This document shows, piece by piece, positions 1-8,746 of a stretch of DNA of 64,000 nucleotides. Below the pieces are notes generated by a model, which had not been told where the DNA came from, ran no database searches, and worked only from the letters and a program-made list of their open reading frames with translations. The stretch is from Lysobacteraceae bacterium (GTDB lineage Bacteria; Pseudomonadota; Gammaproteobacteria; Xanthomonadales; Rhodanobacteraceae), in NCBI GenBank assembly GCA_021372495.1, contig JAJFUF010000010.1:62001-126000 (forward strand), read 5' to 3'. Both the position numbers and the translations under genes were made by a program. Positions within the stretch are counted from its first letter, which is position 1. Each line of letters opens with the position of its first letter.

Positions 1-536
1 GCCTCGACGACTTCCTCGTAGCGCGCCGTGCCGAACAGCAGGGTGACGTTGACGCCGATGCCGTCGGCGATCAGCGCGCGGATCGCGGCCAGCCCCGCCG
101 CGGTCGCCGGCACCTTGACCAGGACGTTGGGCCGGCCGGCCGCCGCCCACAGCGCGCGCGCTTCGCGGATCGTCGCCACGGTGTCGTAGGCGAGGTGCGG
201 CGAGACCTCGATGCTGACATAGCCGTCGGCGCCGGCGGTGCGCACGTGGACCGGGCGCAGCAGGTCGGCCGCATCGACGACATCGCGCACCATCAGGGCG
301 CGCACGATGGCCGCGTCGTCGAGGCCGTCGCGGGCGAACCGCGCGATCGCGTCCTCGTAGTCGCGCCGCGCCGCGAAGGCGTGCTCGAAGATGGTCGGAT
401 TGGACGTCACCCCGGACACGCCGTCCTCGGCGATCAGCCGCGCCAGCGTGCCGTCGGCGAGCATGCGCCGGCTGAGGGAGTCCAGCCAGACGCCCTGGCC
501 GAGTTCACGCAGTGTCCACAGAGGGTTGTTGCGCAT
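1..536 (-). CDS. tal: Transaldolase, N-terminal part (runs off the left edge)
   Basis: Transaldolase moves a dihydroxyacetone unit between sugar phosphates in the cytosolic non-oxidative pentose phosphate pathway. The visible 178 residues start MRNNPLWTLRELGQGVWLD and include the family's GVTSNPTIFEHAF motif near residue 42 and NVLVKVPAT near residue 140, whose lysine is the Schiff-base residue. The start ATG (534-536) has a good GGAGGA ribosome site just upstream. It lies 133 bp downstream of the phosphoketolase gene on the same strand, with its own FNR-type box in between. Phosphoketolase makes acetyl-phosphate from the sugars transaldolase interconverts, so joint use is likely. The C-terminal part is outside the window, so a Tal-Pgi fusion cannot be excluded. 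Confidence 0.93.
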   Translation of the reverse strand, partial: MRNNPLWTLRELGQGVWLDSLSRRMLADGTLARLIAEDGVSGVTSNPTIFEHAFAARRDYEDAIARFARDGLDDAAIVRALMVRDVVDAADLLRPVHVRTAGADGYVSIEVSPHLAYDTVATIREARALWAAAGRPNVLVKVPATAAGLAAIRALIADGIGVNVTLLFGTARYEEVVE

Positions 537-601
537 GACGTCCTCCGCGGCTGCCGCCGGACCCGCAGAGCGCGGGCGGCGCGCCGGCGTTGCATGCACC
601 G

Positions 602-642
602 AACCTAGCCCGCGCGGCCGCGCCCGCCTTGATCGTCGTCAA
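602..642 (-). promoter_or_regulatory. FNR/ANR-type box with -10 element for tal
   Basis: TTGATCGTCGTCAA (629-642) matches the FNR-family consensus TTGAT-N4-ATCAA with one G for A. On the minus strand a TAGGTT -10 element (602-607) is centred exactly 31 nt from the box centre, as in class II FNR promoters where the box replaces the -35. The tal start codon is 66 nt downstream of the -10. Confidence 0.8.
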
Positions 643-669
643 CCTCGGCCCGCGCCGCGCCGGACGCGT

Positions 670-3072
670 TCAGTACGGCCACTGCCACTCGCTGATCTCG
701 GGCATGTCGCGGCCATGGCGGACGATGTACTCGCGATGGTCGGTCAGGCGATCGCGCAGGAACTGCTTCGCGTGGCCGATGCGCGCGGCGAGGCCCGGGA
801 CGCGGTCCAGCACGTCGCCGGCGAGGTGGAAGCGGTCGAGGTCGTTGCGCACGGTCATGTCGAAGGGCGTGGTGGTCGTGCCTTCCTCCTTGTAGCCGCG
901 CACGTGCAGGTGGTCGTGGTTGTGGCGGCGGTAGCTCAGGCGGTGGATCAGCCAGGGGTAGCCGTGGTACGCGAAGATCACCGGCACGTCGGGCGGAAAC
1001 ATCGCGTCGAATTCGCGGTCGGGCAGGCCGTGCGGGTGCTCCTCGCGCGGCTGCAGCGTCATCAGGTCGACCACGTTGACGACGCGCACCTTGAGTTCCG
1101 GCACCAGCTTGCGCAGCAGCTCCGTCGCCGCCAGCGTCTCGATGGTGGGCACGTCGCCCGCGCAGGCCATGATCGCGTCCGGTGCGGCGCCGGCGTCGCT
1201 GCTCGCCCATGCCCAGATGCCGATGCCGGCAGCGCAGTGGCGCACCGCCGCGTCCATGTCCAGCCACTGCGGCTGCGGCTGCTTGCCGGCGACGATCACG
1301 TTGACCAGGTCGCGGCTGCGCAGGCACTGGTCGGCGACGCACAGCAGCGTGTTCGCATCCGGCGGCAGGTACACGCGGATGATGTCCGCCTTCTTGTTGA
1401 CCACGTGGTCGATGAAGCCCGGATCCTGGTGCGAGAAGCCGTTGTGGTCCTGGCGCCAGACGTGCGAGGTCAGCAGGTAGTTGAGCGAGGCGATCGGCCG
1501 CCGCCACGGGATGTCCCTGCTTACTTTCAGCCACTTGGCGTGCTGGTTGAACATCGAATCGACGATGTGGATGAACGCCTCGTAGCAGGAGAACAGGCCA
1601 TGGCGGCCGCTCAGCAGGTAGCCTTCCAGCCAGCCCTGGCAGATGTGCTCGCTGAGGATTTCCATCACGCGGCCGTCCGGCGACAGGTGGTCGTCGTCGT
1701 CCAGGCGTTCGGCCATCCAGGTGCGGTCGGTCGCCTCGAACAGCGCGTCCAGGCGGTTCGAGGCGGTTTCGTCGGGGCCGACGACGCGGAAGTTGCGTCG
1801 TGCGGCGTTGCGCTTCATCACGTCGCGCAGCAGCGCGCCGAGCACGCGCGTGGCCTCGGCCTGCGCCTGGCCGGGGCGCGGTACGGCAACCGCGTAGTCG
1901 CGGAAATCGGGCAGGTCGAGATCCTCGAGCAGCAGGCCGCCGTTGGCGTGCGGGTTCGCGCCCATGCGGCGCGGGCCCGATGGCGCTAGCGCGGCGAGTT
2001 CGGCGCGCAGGGCACCGCGCGCGTCGAACAGCTCCTCCGGCCGGTAGCCGCGCATCCAGTCCTCGAGCATGCGCAGGTGCTCCGGCTTCGTGGCCAGTTC
2101 CGCCAGCGGCACCTGGTGCGAGCGCCAGCTCCCTTCCACTTTCAGGCCGTCGACGCGCTTCGGCCCGGTCCAGCCTTTCGGCGTGCGCAGGATGATCATC
2201 GGCCAACGCGGCAGGCTGCGCTCGCCGCGCTCGCGCGCGGCCTGCTGGATTGCGCGAATGTCGTCGAACACCGCGTCCAGCGTCGCCGCCATGCGCTGGT
2301 GCATCGCCAGCGGCTCGTCGCCTTCGACCAGGTATGGGCGGTAGCCATAGCCCTCGAACAGCTTCACCAATGCGTCGCCGTCGATGCGCGCCAGCACGGT
2401 CGGATTGGCGATCTTGTAGCCGTTGAGGTGCAGGACCGGCAGCACCGCGCCGTCGCGCGCGGGGTTGAGGAACTTGTTGGAGTGCCACGCGGCAGCGGCC
2501 GGTCCGGTCTCCGCCTCGCCGTCGCCGACCACGCAGCAGGCGACCAAGTCCGGATTGTCGAACACCGCGCCGTACGCGTGCGCCAGCGCGTAGCCCAGCT
2601 CGCCGCCTTCGTGGATCGATCCGGGCGTTTCCGGCGCCGCGTGGCTGGGGATGCCGCCGGGAAACGAGAACTGCCGGAACAGCCGGCACATGCCTTCGGC
2701 GTCGTGGCCGACGTTCGGATACAGCTCGCTGTAGCTGCCTTCGAGGTAGGTGTTGGCGACCAGCGCCGGTCCGCCGTGGCCGGGCCCGGCGACGAAGATC
2801 ATGTCGAGGTCGCGTGCACGGATCACGCGATTGAGGTGCGCGTAGATGAAGTTCAAGCCAGGCGTCGTGCCCCAGTGACCGAGCAGCCGCGGCTTGACGT
2901 GCTCGATCTTCAGCGGCTCGCGCAGCAGAGGATTGTCGAGCAGGTAGATCTGCCCCACGGAGAGATAGTTGGCGGCGCGCCAGCAGGCGTCGATGCGGTT
3001 CAGCGCTTCCGCGTCGAGCGGCGCCTGCGCGAGCCGCGCGCGCTCGGCCGGCGGCGACGCGTCGTTCAGCAC
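670..3072 (-). CDS. xfp: Xylulose-5-phosphate/fructose-6-phosphate phosphoketolase
   Basis: This TPP-dependent enzyme splits xylulose 5-phosphate or fructose 6-phosphate with phosphate into acetyl-phosphate and a shorter sugar phosphate, allowing fermentative energy gain. The 800-residue product has the usual family length. It carries [19 protein letters not shown], the GPGHGGPA motif and the TPP-binding [21 protein letters not shown] longer frame opens at 3177, but its first 35 residues are unlike the family, so I chose GTG at 3070-3072, just before the conserved N-terminus. An FNR-type box with a matching -10 lies about 120-160 nt upstream. Transaldolase follows on the same strand. An acetate kinase to use the acetyl-phosphate is not in the window. 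Confidence 0.94.
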   Translation of the reverse strand: MLNDASPPAERARLAQAPLDAEALNRIDACWRAANYLSVGQIYLLDNPLLREPLKIEHVKPRLLGHWGTTPGLNFIYAHLNRVIRARDLDMIFVAGPGHGGPALVANTYLEGSYSELYPNVGHDAEGMCRLFRQFSFPGGIPSHAAPETPGSIHEGGELGYALAHAYGAVFDNPDLVACCVVGDGEAETGPAAAAWHSNKFLNPARDGAVLPVLHLNGYKIANPTVLARIDGDALVKLFEGYGYRPYLVEGDEPLAMHQRMAATLDAVFDDIRAIQQAARERGERSLPRWPMIILRTPKGWTGPKRVDGLKVEGSWRSHQVPLAELATKPEHLRMLEDWMRGYRPEELFDARGALRAELAALAPSGPRRMGANPHANGGLLLEDLDLPDFRDYAVAVPRPGQAQAEATRVLGALLRDVMKRNAARRNFRVVGPDETASNRLDALFEATDRTWMAERLDDDDHLSPDGRVMEILSEHICQGWLEGYLLSGRHGLFSCYEAFIHIVDSMFNQHAKWLKVSRDIPWRRPIASLNYLLTSHVWRQDHNGFSHQDPGFIDHVVNKKADIIRVYLPPDANTLLCVADQCLRSRDLVNVIVAGKQPQPQWLDMDAAVRHCAAGIGIWAWASSDAGAAPDAIMACAGDVPTIETLAATELLRKLVPELKVRVVNVVDLMTLQPREEHPHGLPDREFDAMFPPDVPVIFAYHGYPWLIHRLSYRRHNHDHLHVRGYKEEGTTTTPFDMTVRNDLDRFHLAGDVLDRVPGLAARIGHAKQFLRDRLTDHREYIVRHGRDMPEISEWQWPY

Positions 3073-3191
3073 GACGTCCGCCCTGCATACCGCCGTCGGT
3101 CGGCATCGTGGCGCATGGCCGGCTCCGCTGCGTTCGACGTGCGCGCCGGGCGACGCGGCGGATCGCCCGCATCGCACCGGAACTGCCGCCG

Positions 3192-3232
3192 ACGCTACGC
3201 CGCGGCGCGCCCGCAGGGTTGATCCCGATCAA
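3192..3232 (-). promoter_or_regulatory. Perfect FNR/ANR box with -10 element for xfp
   Basis: TTGATCCCGATCAA (3219-3232) is a perfect 5+5 palindromic FNR-family site. A TAGCGT -10 element on the minus strand (3192-3197) has its centre 31 nt from the box centre. No comparable -10 is seen in the plus direction, so the box should drive xfp. It sits in the 244-bp gap between the RHH gene and xfp; I see no gene in that gap. Confidence 0.85.
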
Positions 3233-3316
3233 GCCGCGCGACGGCGCGATGCGACACAACCGCGACGCGGCTGCCTGCCGCATCGTCGTGTCGAAGGCGT
3301 CGGCGATCGCGCGGCG

Positions 3317-3538
3317 TCAGCCGCGGCGGCCGCGCTTCCCGGGCTTTGCCGGCGGCACGGCTGGCTGCCCGTCCGGACGCCAGGGCTGCCCCGTGCGGCG
3401 TTCGATGTAGTCGCGGATCAGGCGGCGCACGACCTGCGAAGGCGTCGCGTCTTCTTCCGCGCACAGGCGCTCGAAGAACGCCTTCTTGCGCGGGTCGATC
3501 AGGATCGTGAGGCGTGCCGTGCGGCTTTCGAGTGACAT
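3317..3538 (-). CDS. Ribbon-helix-helix (CopG/Arc-type) DNA-binding protein
   Basis: A 73-residue protein with a compact ribbon-helix-helix fold: a beta strand at residues 6-13 (TARLTILID), a helix with KKAFFERLCAEED, then the turn and second helix TPSQVVRRLIRDYIERR. The C-terminal 20 residues are basic and proline-rich. Proteins of this type bind DNA as dimers and often repress their own promoter. The gene is divergent from the Hyf-like operon, and the 122-bp gap contains a perfect 19-bp palindrome over the likely hyf promoter. The natural inference is that it controls that operon, itself, or both. No toxin gene is adjacent, so an antitoxin role is unlikely. Confidence 0.75.
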   Translation of the reverse strand: MSLESRTARLTILIDPRKKAFFERLCAEEDATPSQVVRRLIRDYIERRTGQPWRPDGQPAVPPAKPGKRGRRG

Positions 3539-3553
3539 CCGGATTCCTGCGGG

Positions 3554-3593
3554 TTTACACTGGAAGCGACTTCGATGTTAATCCAATTAACAT
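3554..3593 (+). promoter_or_regulatory. Promoter of the Hyf-like operon overlapped by a 19-bp palindrome
   Basis: A -35 like TTTACA (3554-3559) is followed after 17 bp by GTTAAT (3577-3582), giving a normal sigma-70 promoter reading toward the Hyf-like operon. The -10 lies inside the perfect inverted repeat ATGTTAAT-CCA-ATTAACAT (3575-3593), an AT-rich island in GC-rich DNA. A protein bound there would block RNA polymerase. The best candidate is the ribbon-helix-helix protein encoded next door. There is no FNR-type box in this gap. Confidence 0.65.
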
Positions 3594-3659
3594 GACTCCT
3601 CCACCGTTGCCGGCCCTGCCGCGGCAACCGCGTGGGCCGTGTGCGGCCGCGAAACCGGC

Positions 3660-5663
3660 ATGAACGCACCGATGCACCTCGCACCGCTGCTGGGCCTGAT
3701 CGCCGTCTGGCTGATGCTGGGCGCGGCCGGGCTGGTGCAACCGCGGAGCACCGGCTGGGTCGCGCGCGTGCTGTTCCCGCTCGGCGCGCTGGTCGCGCTG
3801 GGCGTCGCCGCGATCGGCGGCGCCGCGCTGGCCGACGGGTTCGCCCCGGAACGCTGGGTGCTGCCGCTCGGCCTGCCCGACCTGCCCTTCCACCTGCGCC
3901 TGGACGCGCTGTCCGGCTTCTTCCTGGCGCTGCTCGGCGTCGCCGGCGCCGGCATCTCCATGTTCGCCGCGGGCTACTTCCGCGAGGGCGAGGGCACCGC
4001 GCCCGGACTGCTCGGCCTGCAGTACCACGTCTTTCTCGCCAGCATGGCGCTGGTCGTGCTCGCCGACGACGCCTACCTGTTCATGGTGGCGTGGGAAACG
4101 ATGGCGCTGAGCTCGTATTTCCTGGTCGCCACGCAGCACCGCATTCCGGAGATCCGGCGCGCCGGGTTCCTGTACCTGCTGATGGCGCACGTCGGCGCGC
4201 TGGCCCTGCTGTTGTGCTTCGGCGTGCTGCACGGCGGCAGTTGGGAGATGACGTTCGACGCGATGCGCGGCGGCGCCCTGCCGCCGGCCTGGGCAAGCGT
4301 CGCGTTCCTGCTGGCGCTGTTCGGCTTCGGCACCAAGGCGGGCCTGGTGCCGCTGCACGTGTGGCTGCCGGAAGCGCACCCGGCCGCACCGTCGCCGGTG
4401 TCCGCGATGATGAGCGGCCTGATGCTGAAGACCGCGGTCTACGGCCTGCTGCGCGTCGGCATGGACCTGCTGTCCGGCGGGGCGTGGTGGTGGGGGCTGC
4501 TGGCGATGGCGCTGGGCCTCGGCAGCGCGATGTTCGGCGCGGTGTTCGCCGCCGTGCAGACCGACATGAAGCGGCTGCTCGCCTACTCCTCGATCGAGAA
4601 CATCGGCCTGATCTTCACCGGCGTCGGCCTGGCGATGCTGTGCCGCGCGTTCGGCATGCACGCGCTGGCCGCGCTGGCGCTGGCCGCCGCGCTGATCCAC
4701 GCCTTCAACCACGCGCTGTTCAAGAGCCTGCTGTTCCTCGCCACCGGCTCGGTGCTGCACGCCACCCGCGAGCGCAGCCTCGGCAAGCTGGGCGGGCTGA
4801 TCCGGCGCATGCCGTGGGTGGCGCTGCTGGCGCTGGTCGGCACGCTGGCGATCGCCGGCCTGCCGCCGCTCAACGGCTTCGTGTCGGAGTGGCTGCTGCT
4901 GCAGGCGTTCCTGTCGACGCCGGCCATCCCGCATGCCTTCATCAACATGATCGTGCCGCTGGGCGCGGCGGTGGTGGCGCTGACCGCCGCCCTGGCCGGC
5001 TACGTGATGGTCAAGTTCTACGGCGTGATCTTCCTCGGCCAGCCGCGCGAGCCGTCGCTGATGCACGCGCACGATGCCGGCTGGCTCGAACGGATCGGGC
5101 TCGCCTGGCTGGCGCTGGGCTGCGTCGCCGTGGGCGTGCTGCCGCAGGTCGCGCTGGACGCCACCGCCGGCGTGACGCAGGCGCTGGCGGGTACGGCGCT
5201 GCAGCGCGGGCCGGCACCGTGGTGGATCGCCCCGGTGGCGACGGCACAGGCCTCCTACAGCGGCCTGTGGCTGCTGGCCGGCATGCTCGGCGTGGTCGCG
5301 GTGACATTCGTGCTGGTGCGGCGCCTGTACCACGGCCGCGTACGCCGCACGCCGCCGTGGAACTGCGGTTATCCGTGGCTGACCCCGCGCATGCAGGACA
5401 CGGCCGAGGGCTTCGGCCAGCCGATCCGCCGCATCTTCGGCCCGGTCTTCCGCATCGAGCGCGAGGTGCCGTCGCCCACCGACAGCGCGCCGCGCTACCG
5501 CATCCGCATCGACGACCGCTTCTGGCACGCGCTGTACCTGCCCATCGTCGGCGCGGTGCGCGGCGTGGCGGACGCCGTCGCGGTGCTGCAGCGTGGACGG
5601 CTGGCCGTCTACCTGCTGTACAGCTTCCTGACCCTGATCGTGCTGCTGGTGTTCGTCCTGTGA
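3660..5663 (+). CDS. hyfB: Hyf/Ehr-like antiporter-type membrane subunit (HyfB/NuoL-M family)
   Basis: A polytopic inner-membrane protein of the proton-antiporter family shared by complex I (NuoL/M/N) and group 4 hydrogenases. Its job is ion translocation coupled to electron transfer in the soluble arm. Visible family motifs are AWETMALSSYFLV near residue 145, FGTKAGLVPLHVWLPEAHP around residue 225 and KRLLAYSSIENIGLIF near residue 305. About fourteen hydrophobic segments are present, plus a cytoplasmic tail with RIEREVPSPTDSAPRYRIR as in HyfB/HycC. At 667 residues it has the usual HyfB size. A frame opens at 3639, but ATG at 3660 begins directly before the first membrane segment. It is first of six co-directional genes and its stop overlaps the next start. 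Confidence 0.9.
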   Translation: MNAPMHLAPLLGLIAVWLMLGAAGLVQPRSTGWVARVLFPLGALVALGVAAIGGAALADGFAPERWVLPLGLPDLPFHLRLDALSGFFLALLGVAGAGISMFAAGYFREGEGTAPGLLGLQYHVFLASMALVVLADDAYLFMVAWETMALSSYFLVATQHRIPEIRRAGFLYLLMAHVGALALLLCFGVLHGGSWEMTFDAMRGGALPPAWASVAFLLALFGFGTKAGLVPLHVWLPEAHPAAPSPVSAMMSGLMLKTAVYGLLRVGMDLLSGGAWWWGLLAMALGLGSAMFGAVFAAVQTDMKRLLAYSSIENIGLIFTGVGLAMLCRAFGMHALAALALAAALIHAFNHALFKSLLFLATGSVLHATRERSLGKLGGLIRRMPWVALLALVGTLAIAGLPPLNGFVSEWLLLQAFLSTPAIPHAFINMIVPLGAAVVALTAALAGYVMVKFYGVIFLGQPREPSLMHAHDAGWLERIGLAWLALGCVAVGVLPQVALDATAGVTQALAGTALQRGPAPWWIAPVATAQASYSGLWLLAGMLGVVAVTFVLVRRLYHGRVRRTPPWNCGYPWLTPRMQDTAEGFGQPIRRIFGPVFRIEREVPSPTDSAPRYRIRIDDRFWHALYLPIVGAVRGVADAVAVLQRGRLAVYLLYSFLTLIVLLVFVL

Positions 5664-6619
5664 ACCCGCACGCCTACGCGTTCGTGCTGCAACTGGGCGA
5701 GGCCGTGCTGGCGGTCGCGCTGGCGCCGCTGCTGGTCGGCTGGGTCGCGCAGTGCCGCGCGTGGCTGCAAAGCCGCTCCGCGCCGCCGCTGCTGCAGCCC
5801 TACCGCACGCTGCGCAAGCTGTTCCGCAAGGACGCCGCGCTGGCCACCCACGCGTCGCCGCTGTTCCGCGGCGCGCCCTACGTCGTGTTCGGCACGATGA
5901 CGCTGTCCGCGGCGATCATTCCCTCGGTCACCGTCGACCTGCCGCTGGCGCAGGTGGCCGACGCCATCGCCCTGGTCGGCCTGTTCGCGACCGCGCGCGT
6001 GTTCATCGCGCTGGCCGCGATGGACATCGGCACGCCGTTCGGCACGCTCGGCGCGCGCCGCGAGATGATGATCGGCTTCCTCGCCGAACCGGCGCTGCTG
6101 ATGGTGTTGTTCAACGCGTTCCTGCTGTTCGGCAGCACCGCGCTGCCGACCGTGGTGGAGGGCACGCTGCGCGCCGAGGGCTTCGCCCTGCATCCCAGCC
6201 TGGCCTTCGCCGGGGTGGCGTTCGTGATGGTGCTGCTGGCCGAGAACGCGCGCATCCCGATCGACAACCCGGCCACCCACCTCGAGCTGACCATGATCCA
6301 CGAGGCCATGCTGCTCGAGTATTCGGCGCGGCACCTGGCGCTGATGGAGTGGGCCTCCTGGCTGAAGCTGTTCAACTACATCTGCATCGGCTTCACGCTG
6401 TTCGCGCCGTGGGGCATCGCCCTGCACGGCGCCGAGCCCGCGCCGCTGCTGCTGGCGCTGCTCGCGCTGGTCGCCAAGCTGGCCTGCGCCGGCGCGGTGC
6501 TGGCCGTGATCGAGACGGTGTCGGCGAAGCTGCGCCTCTTCCGCGCGCCGGAATTCCTCAGCGCGGCGTTCCTGCTGGCCGTGCTCGGCCTGCTCGTGCA
6601 CCTGCTGCTGGGAACCTGA
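5660..6619 (+). CDS. hyfC: Hyf/Ehr-like NuoH-type membrane subunit (HyfC family)
   Basis: The 319-residue subunit belongs to the NuoH/HyfC/HycD family, which anchors the soluble electron-transfer arm to the membrane and forms the start of the quinone/proton channel. Seen in the sequence: about eight hydrophobic helices, the loop PYRTLRKLFRKDAALATHAS near residue 47, FGTLGARREMMIGFLAEPALL near residue 130 and the acidic loop IDNPATHLELTMIHEAMLLE near residue 205. The last two are hallmarks of the formate-hydrogenlyase/Hyf branch. It starts at GTG 5660, overlapping the preceding TGA by four bases, so the two genes are translationally coupled. Confidence 0.9.
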   Translation: MNPHAYAFVLQLGEAVLAVALAPLLVGWVAQCRAWLQSRSAPPLLQPYRTLRKLFRKDAALATHASPLFRGAPYVVFGTMTLSAAIIPSVTVDLPLAQVADAIALVGLFATARVFIALAAMDIGTPFGTLGARREMMIGFLAEPALLMVLFNAFLLFGSTALPTVVEGTLRAEGFALHPSLAFAGVAFVMVLLAENARIPIDNPATHLELTMIHEAMLLEYSARHLALMEWASWLKLFNYICIGFTLFAPWGIALHGAEPAPLLLALLALVAKLACAGAVLAVIETVSAKLRLFRAPEFLSAAFLLAVLGLLVHLLLGT

Positions 6620-6622
6620 GAC

Positions 6623-7288
6623 GTGTCCGCCCTGCCCTTCGCCACGCAGTTGCTGCACGTACTGGCCGCCGGCCTGCTGCTGCTCTCGTTCGCCATGCTG
6701 ACCCAGCGCCGCACGCGCCGCCTGGTCGTGCTGCTGGCGTGGCAGGGCGCCGTGCTGACCGCCTCGACGCTGCTGATCGCCGCCACCGCGCACCTGCCGC
6801 ACCTGTACTGGTCCGCCGCGCTCACGCTGACGGTGAAGGTCGGCCTGCTGCCGTGGCTGCTGCTGCGGCTGGTGCGCCGGCTCGGCGTCGAGCGCGACAG
6901 CGAGCCGCTGGTGAACGTGCCCACGCTGATGCTGGTCGGCCTGGCGCTGGTGATCTTCGCGTTCGGCCTGGCGCAGCCGATCAGCGCGCTGGCCACCACG
7001 GTGACGCGGCAGACGCTGGGCATCGCGCTGGCGGTGATCCTGCTCGCCTTCCTGATGCTGATCGCGCGGCGCACCGCGGTGACGCAGGTGATCGGCTTCC
7101 TGGCGCTGGAGAACGGCCTGTTCTTCGCCGCCACCAGCACCACCTACGGCATGCCGATGGTGATCGAGCTTGGCATCGCGCTCGACGTGCTGGTCGGCGT
7201 GTTCGTGTTCGGCATCTTCTTCTTCCAGATCCGCGAGCAGTTCGACAGCCTCGACCTGCAGCACCTCGAAGCGCTCAAGGAGGACTGA
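6623..7288 (+). CDS. hyfE: Hyf/Ehr-like NuoK-type membrane subunit (HyfE family)
   Basis: A 221-residue membrane protein with about six to seven hydrophobic segments. The C-terminal half (NGLFFAATSTTYGMPMVIELGIALDVLVG) carries the buried glutamates typical of HyfE and NuoK, which sit in the proton channel between the HyfC-like and antiporter-like subunits. The hydrophilic tail FFFQIREQFDSLDLQHLEALKED is characteristic of HyfE. GTG at 6623 is used as start, three bases after the previous stop. The fit to operon order B-C-E-F-G-I supports the call. A separate HyfD-like antiporter subunit, present in Escherichia coli Hyf, is absent here. Confidence 0.87.
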   Translation: MSALPFATQLLHVLAAGLLLLSFAMLTQRRTRRLVVLLAWQGAVLTASTLLIAATAHLPHLYWSAALTLTVKVGLLPWLLLRLVRRLGVERDSEPLVNVPTLMLVGLALVIFAFGLAQPISALATTVTRQTLGIALAVILLAFLMLIARRTAVTQVIGFLALENGLFFAATSTTYGMPMVIELGIALDVLVGVFVFGIFFFQIREQFDSLDLQHLEALKED

Positions 7289-7289
7289 C

Positions 7290-8741
7290 GTGGAACTGCT
7301 GCTGGTGCTCGGCTTCCCGCTGCTCGGCGCCGTCCTGCTGGCGTTCGCCGGCGCGCACCGGCGCGCGCCCGAGCTCAACGTCGCGGCCAGCCTCGCCACC
7401 CTGCTCGCCGCCGCCGCGCTGGTGCTGCGGGTGATCCGCACGGGCCCGATGACGGTCGCGCAGGAGCAGTTCTTCATCGACCCGTTCAACGTGTTCCTGA
7501 TCGCGCTGACCGCCTTCGTCGGCTTCACCACGGCGCTGTTCTCGCGGCCGTACATGCGCATCGAGGAGCACCACGGCCGCGTCAACGCGCAGCGGCTGCG
7601 GCTGTACCACAGCATGTACCAGTTGTTCATGGCGGCGATGCTGGTCGCGCTCGCCACCAACAACATGGGCCTGCTGTGGGTGGCGATGGAAGCGGCCACG
7701 CTGTCGACGGTGCTGCTGGTATCGCTGTACCGCACCCGCGCCAGCATCGAGGCCGCATGGAAGTACTTCATCCTGTGCGGCGTCGGCATCGCGCTGGCGC
7801 TGTTCGGCACGATCCTGCTGTACTTCGCCGCCGAGGGCCTGCTCGGCGGCGAAGGCATGCGCGCGCTGCTGTGGACGCACCTCGACGCGGTCAAGGGCCG
7901 GCTCGAACCCACCGTGATCGGCCTCGCCTTCGTGTTCCTGCTGGTCGGCTACGGCACCAAGGTCGGCCTGGCGCCGCTGCACAACTGGCTGCCCGACGCG
8001 CACGCCGAAGGCCCGACGCCGGTGTCGGCGGTGCTGTCGGGGCTGCTGCTCAACGTCGCCCTGTACGCGGTGGTGCGCTGCAAGATCCTCGCCGAGGGCG
8101 CGATCCACTCCGCGCTGCCGGGGCGCATGCTGATGGGCTTCGGCCTGCTGTCGACCCTGCTCGCGGTGTTCTTCCTGTGGCGCCAGCGCGACATCAAGCG
8201 CCTGTTCGCCTATTCCTCGATCGAGCACATGGGCATCGTCACCTTCGCCTTCGGCATGGGCGGCCCGCTGGCCAACTTCGCCGCGCTGCTGCACATGACC
8301 GTGCACTCGCTGACCAAGTCCGCGATCTTCTTCGCCGCCGGCCACGCCGCGCAGACCGCCGGCACGCAGCGCATGGACGGCATCCGCGGCCTGCTCGCGG
8401 TCAGCCCGACGATCGGCTGGGGCCTGATGCTGGGCGCGCTGGCGATTCTCGGCCTGCCGCCGTTCGGCGTGTTCGCCAGCGAATACCTGATCCTGACCAC
8501 GGCGATGCGCGAGCATCCGTGGGCGACGCCGGTGCTGATCGTCGCGCTCGGCGTCGCCTTCGCCGCGATCTTCCGCCGCGTGCAGCCGATGGTGTTCGGC
8601 GACACCGACGCGCGTCCGCTGCCGCATTCCCCCGCCCTGCTGCCGGTGTTCGCGCACATCGCGATGGTGCTGGTGCTGGGCCTGTACATGCCGCCCGCGC
8701 TGGCCGACTGGTATCGCCTGGCCGCGCGCCTGATCGGTTGA
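7290..8741 (+). CDS. hyfF: Hyf/Ehr-like second antiporter-type subunit (HyfF family)
   Basis: A second NuoL/M-family antiporter-like subunit, 483 residues, so the complex has two ion-translocating modules. Motifs seen: MEAATLSTVLLVSLYR near residue 130, VGYGTKVGLAPLHNWLPDAH near residue 220, KRLFAYSSIEHMGIVTFAFG near residue 305 and the helix-breaking VHSLTKSAIFFAAGH near residue 340. The C-terminal long amphipathic helix of NuoL is missing, as in HyfF. GTG at 7290 follows the previous stop by one base; a longer frame upstream only overlaps hyfE. The tight packing suggests one transcript through to the NuoB-like gene. Confidence 0.9.
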   Translation: MELLLVLGFPLLGAVLLAFAGAHRRAPELNVAASLATLLAAAALVLRVIRTGPMTVAQEQFFIDPFNVFLIALTAFVGFTTALFSRPYMRIEEHHGRVNAQRLRLYHSMYQLFMAAMLVALATNNMGLLWVAMEAATLSTVLLVSLYRTRASIEAAWKYFILCGVGIALALFGTILLYFAAEGLLGGEGMRALLWTHLDAVKGRLEPTVIGLAFVFLLVGYGTKVGLAPLHNWLPDAHAEGPTPVSAVLSGLLLNVALYAVVRCKILAEGAIHSALPGRMLMGFGLLSTLLAVFFLWRQRDIKRLFAYSSIEHMGIVTFAFGMGGPLANFAALLHMTVHSLTKSAIFFAAGHAAQTAGTQRMDGIRGLLAVSPTIGWGLMLGALAILGLPPFGVFASEYLILTTAMREHPWATPVLIVALGVAFAAIFRRVQPMVFGDTDARPLPHSPALLPVFAHIAMVLVLGLYMPPALADWYRLAARLIG

Positions 8742-8746
8742 CCGCG

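Noticed and set aside
605..3283. Very long open frames on the strand or in the frame opposite to real genes, for example over phosphoketolase, the Hyf-like operon and the RND genes
   Set aside because: They are Arg/Ala/Pro- or His/Gln-rich shadows typical of GC-rich DNA. The opposing frame in each case carries clear protein family motifs.
3317..3538. RHH protein as antitoxin of a toxin-antitoxin pair
   Set aside because: No small toxin-like gene lies beside it on either side.
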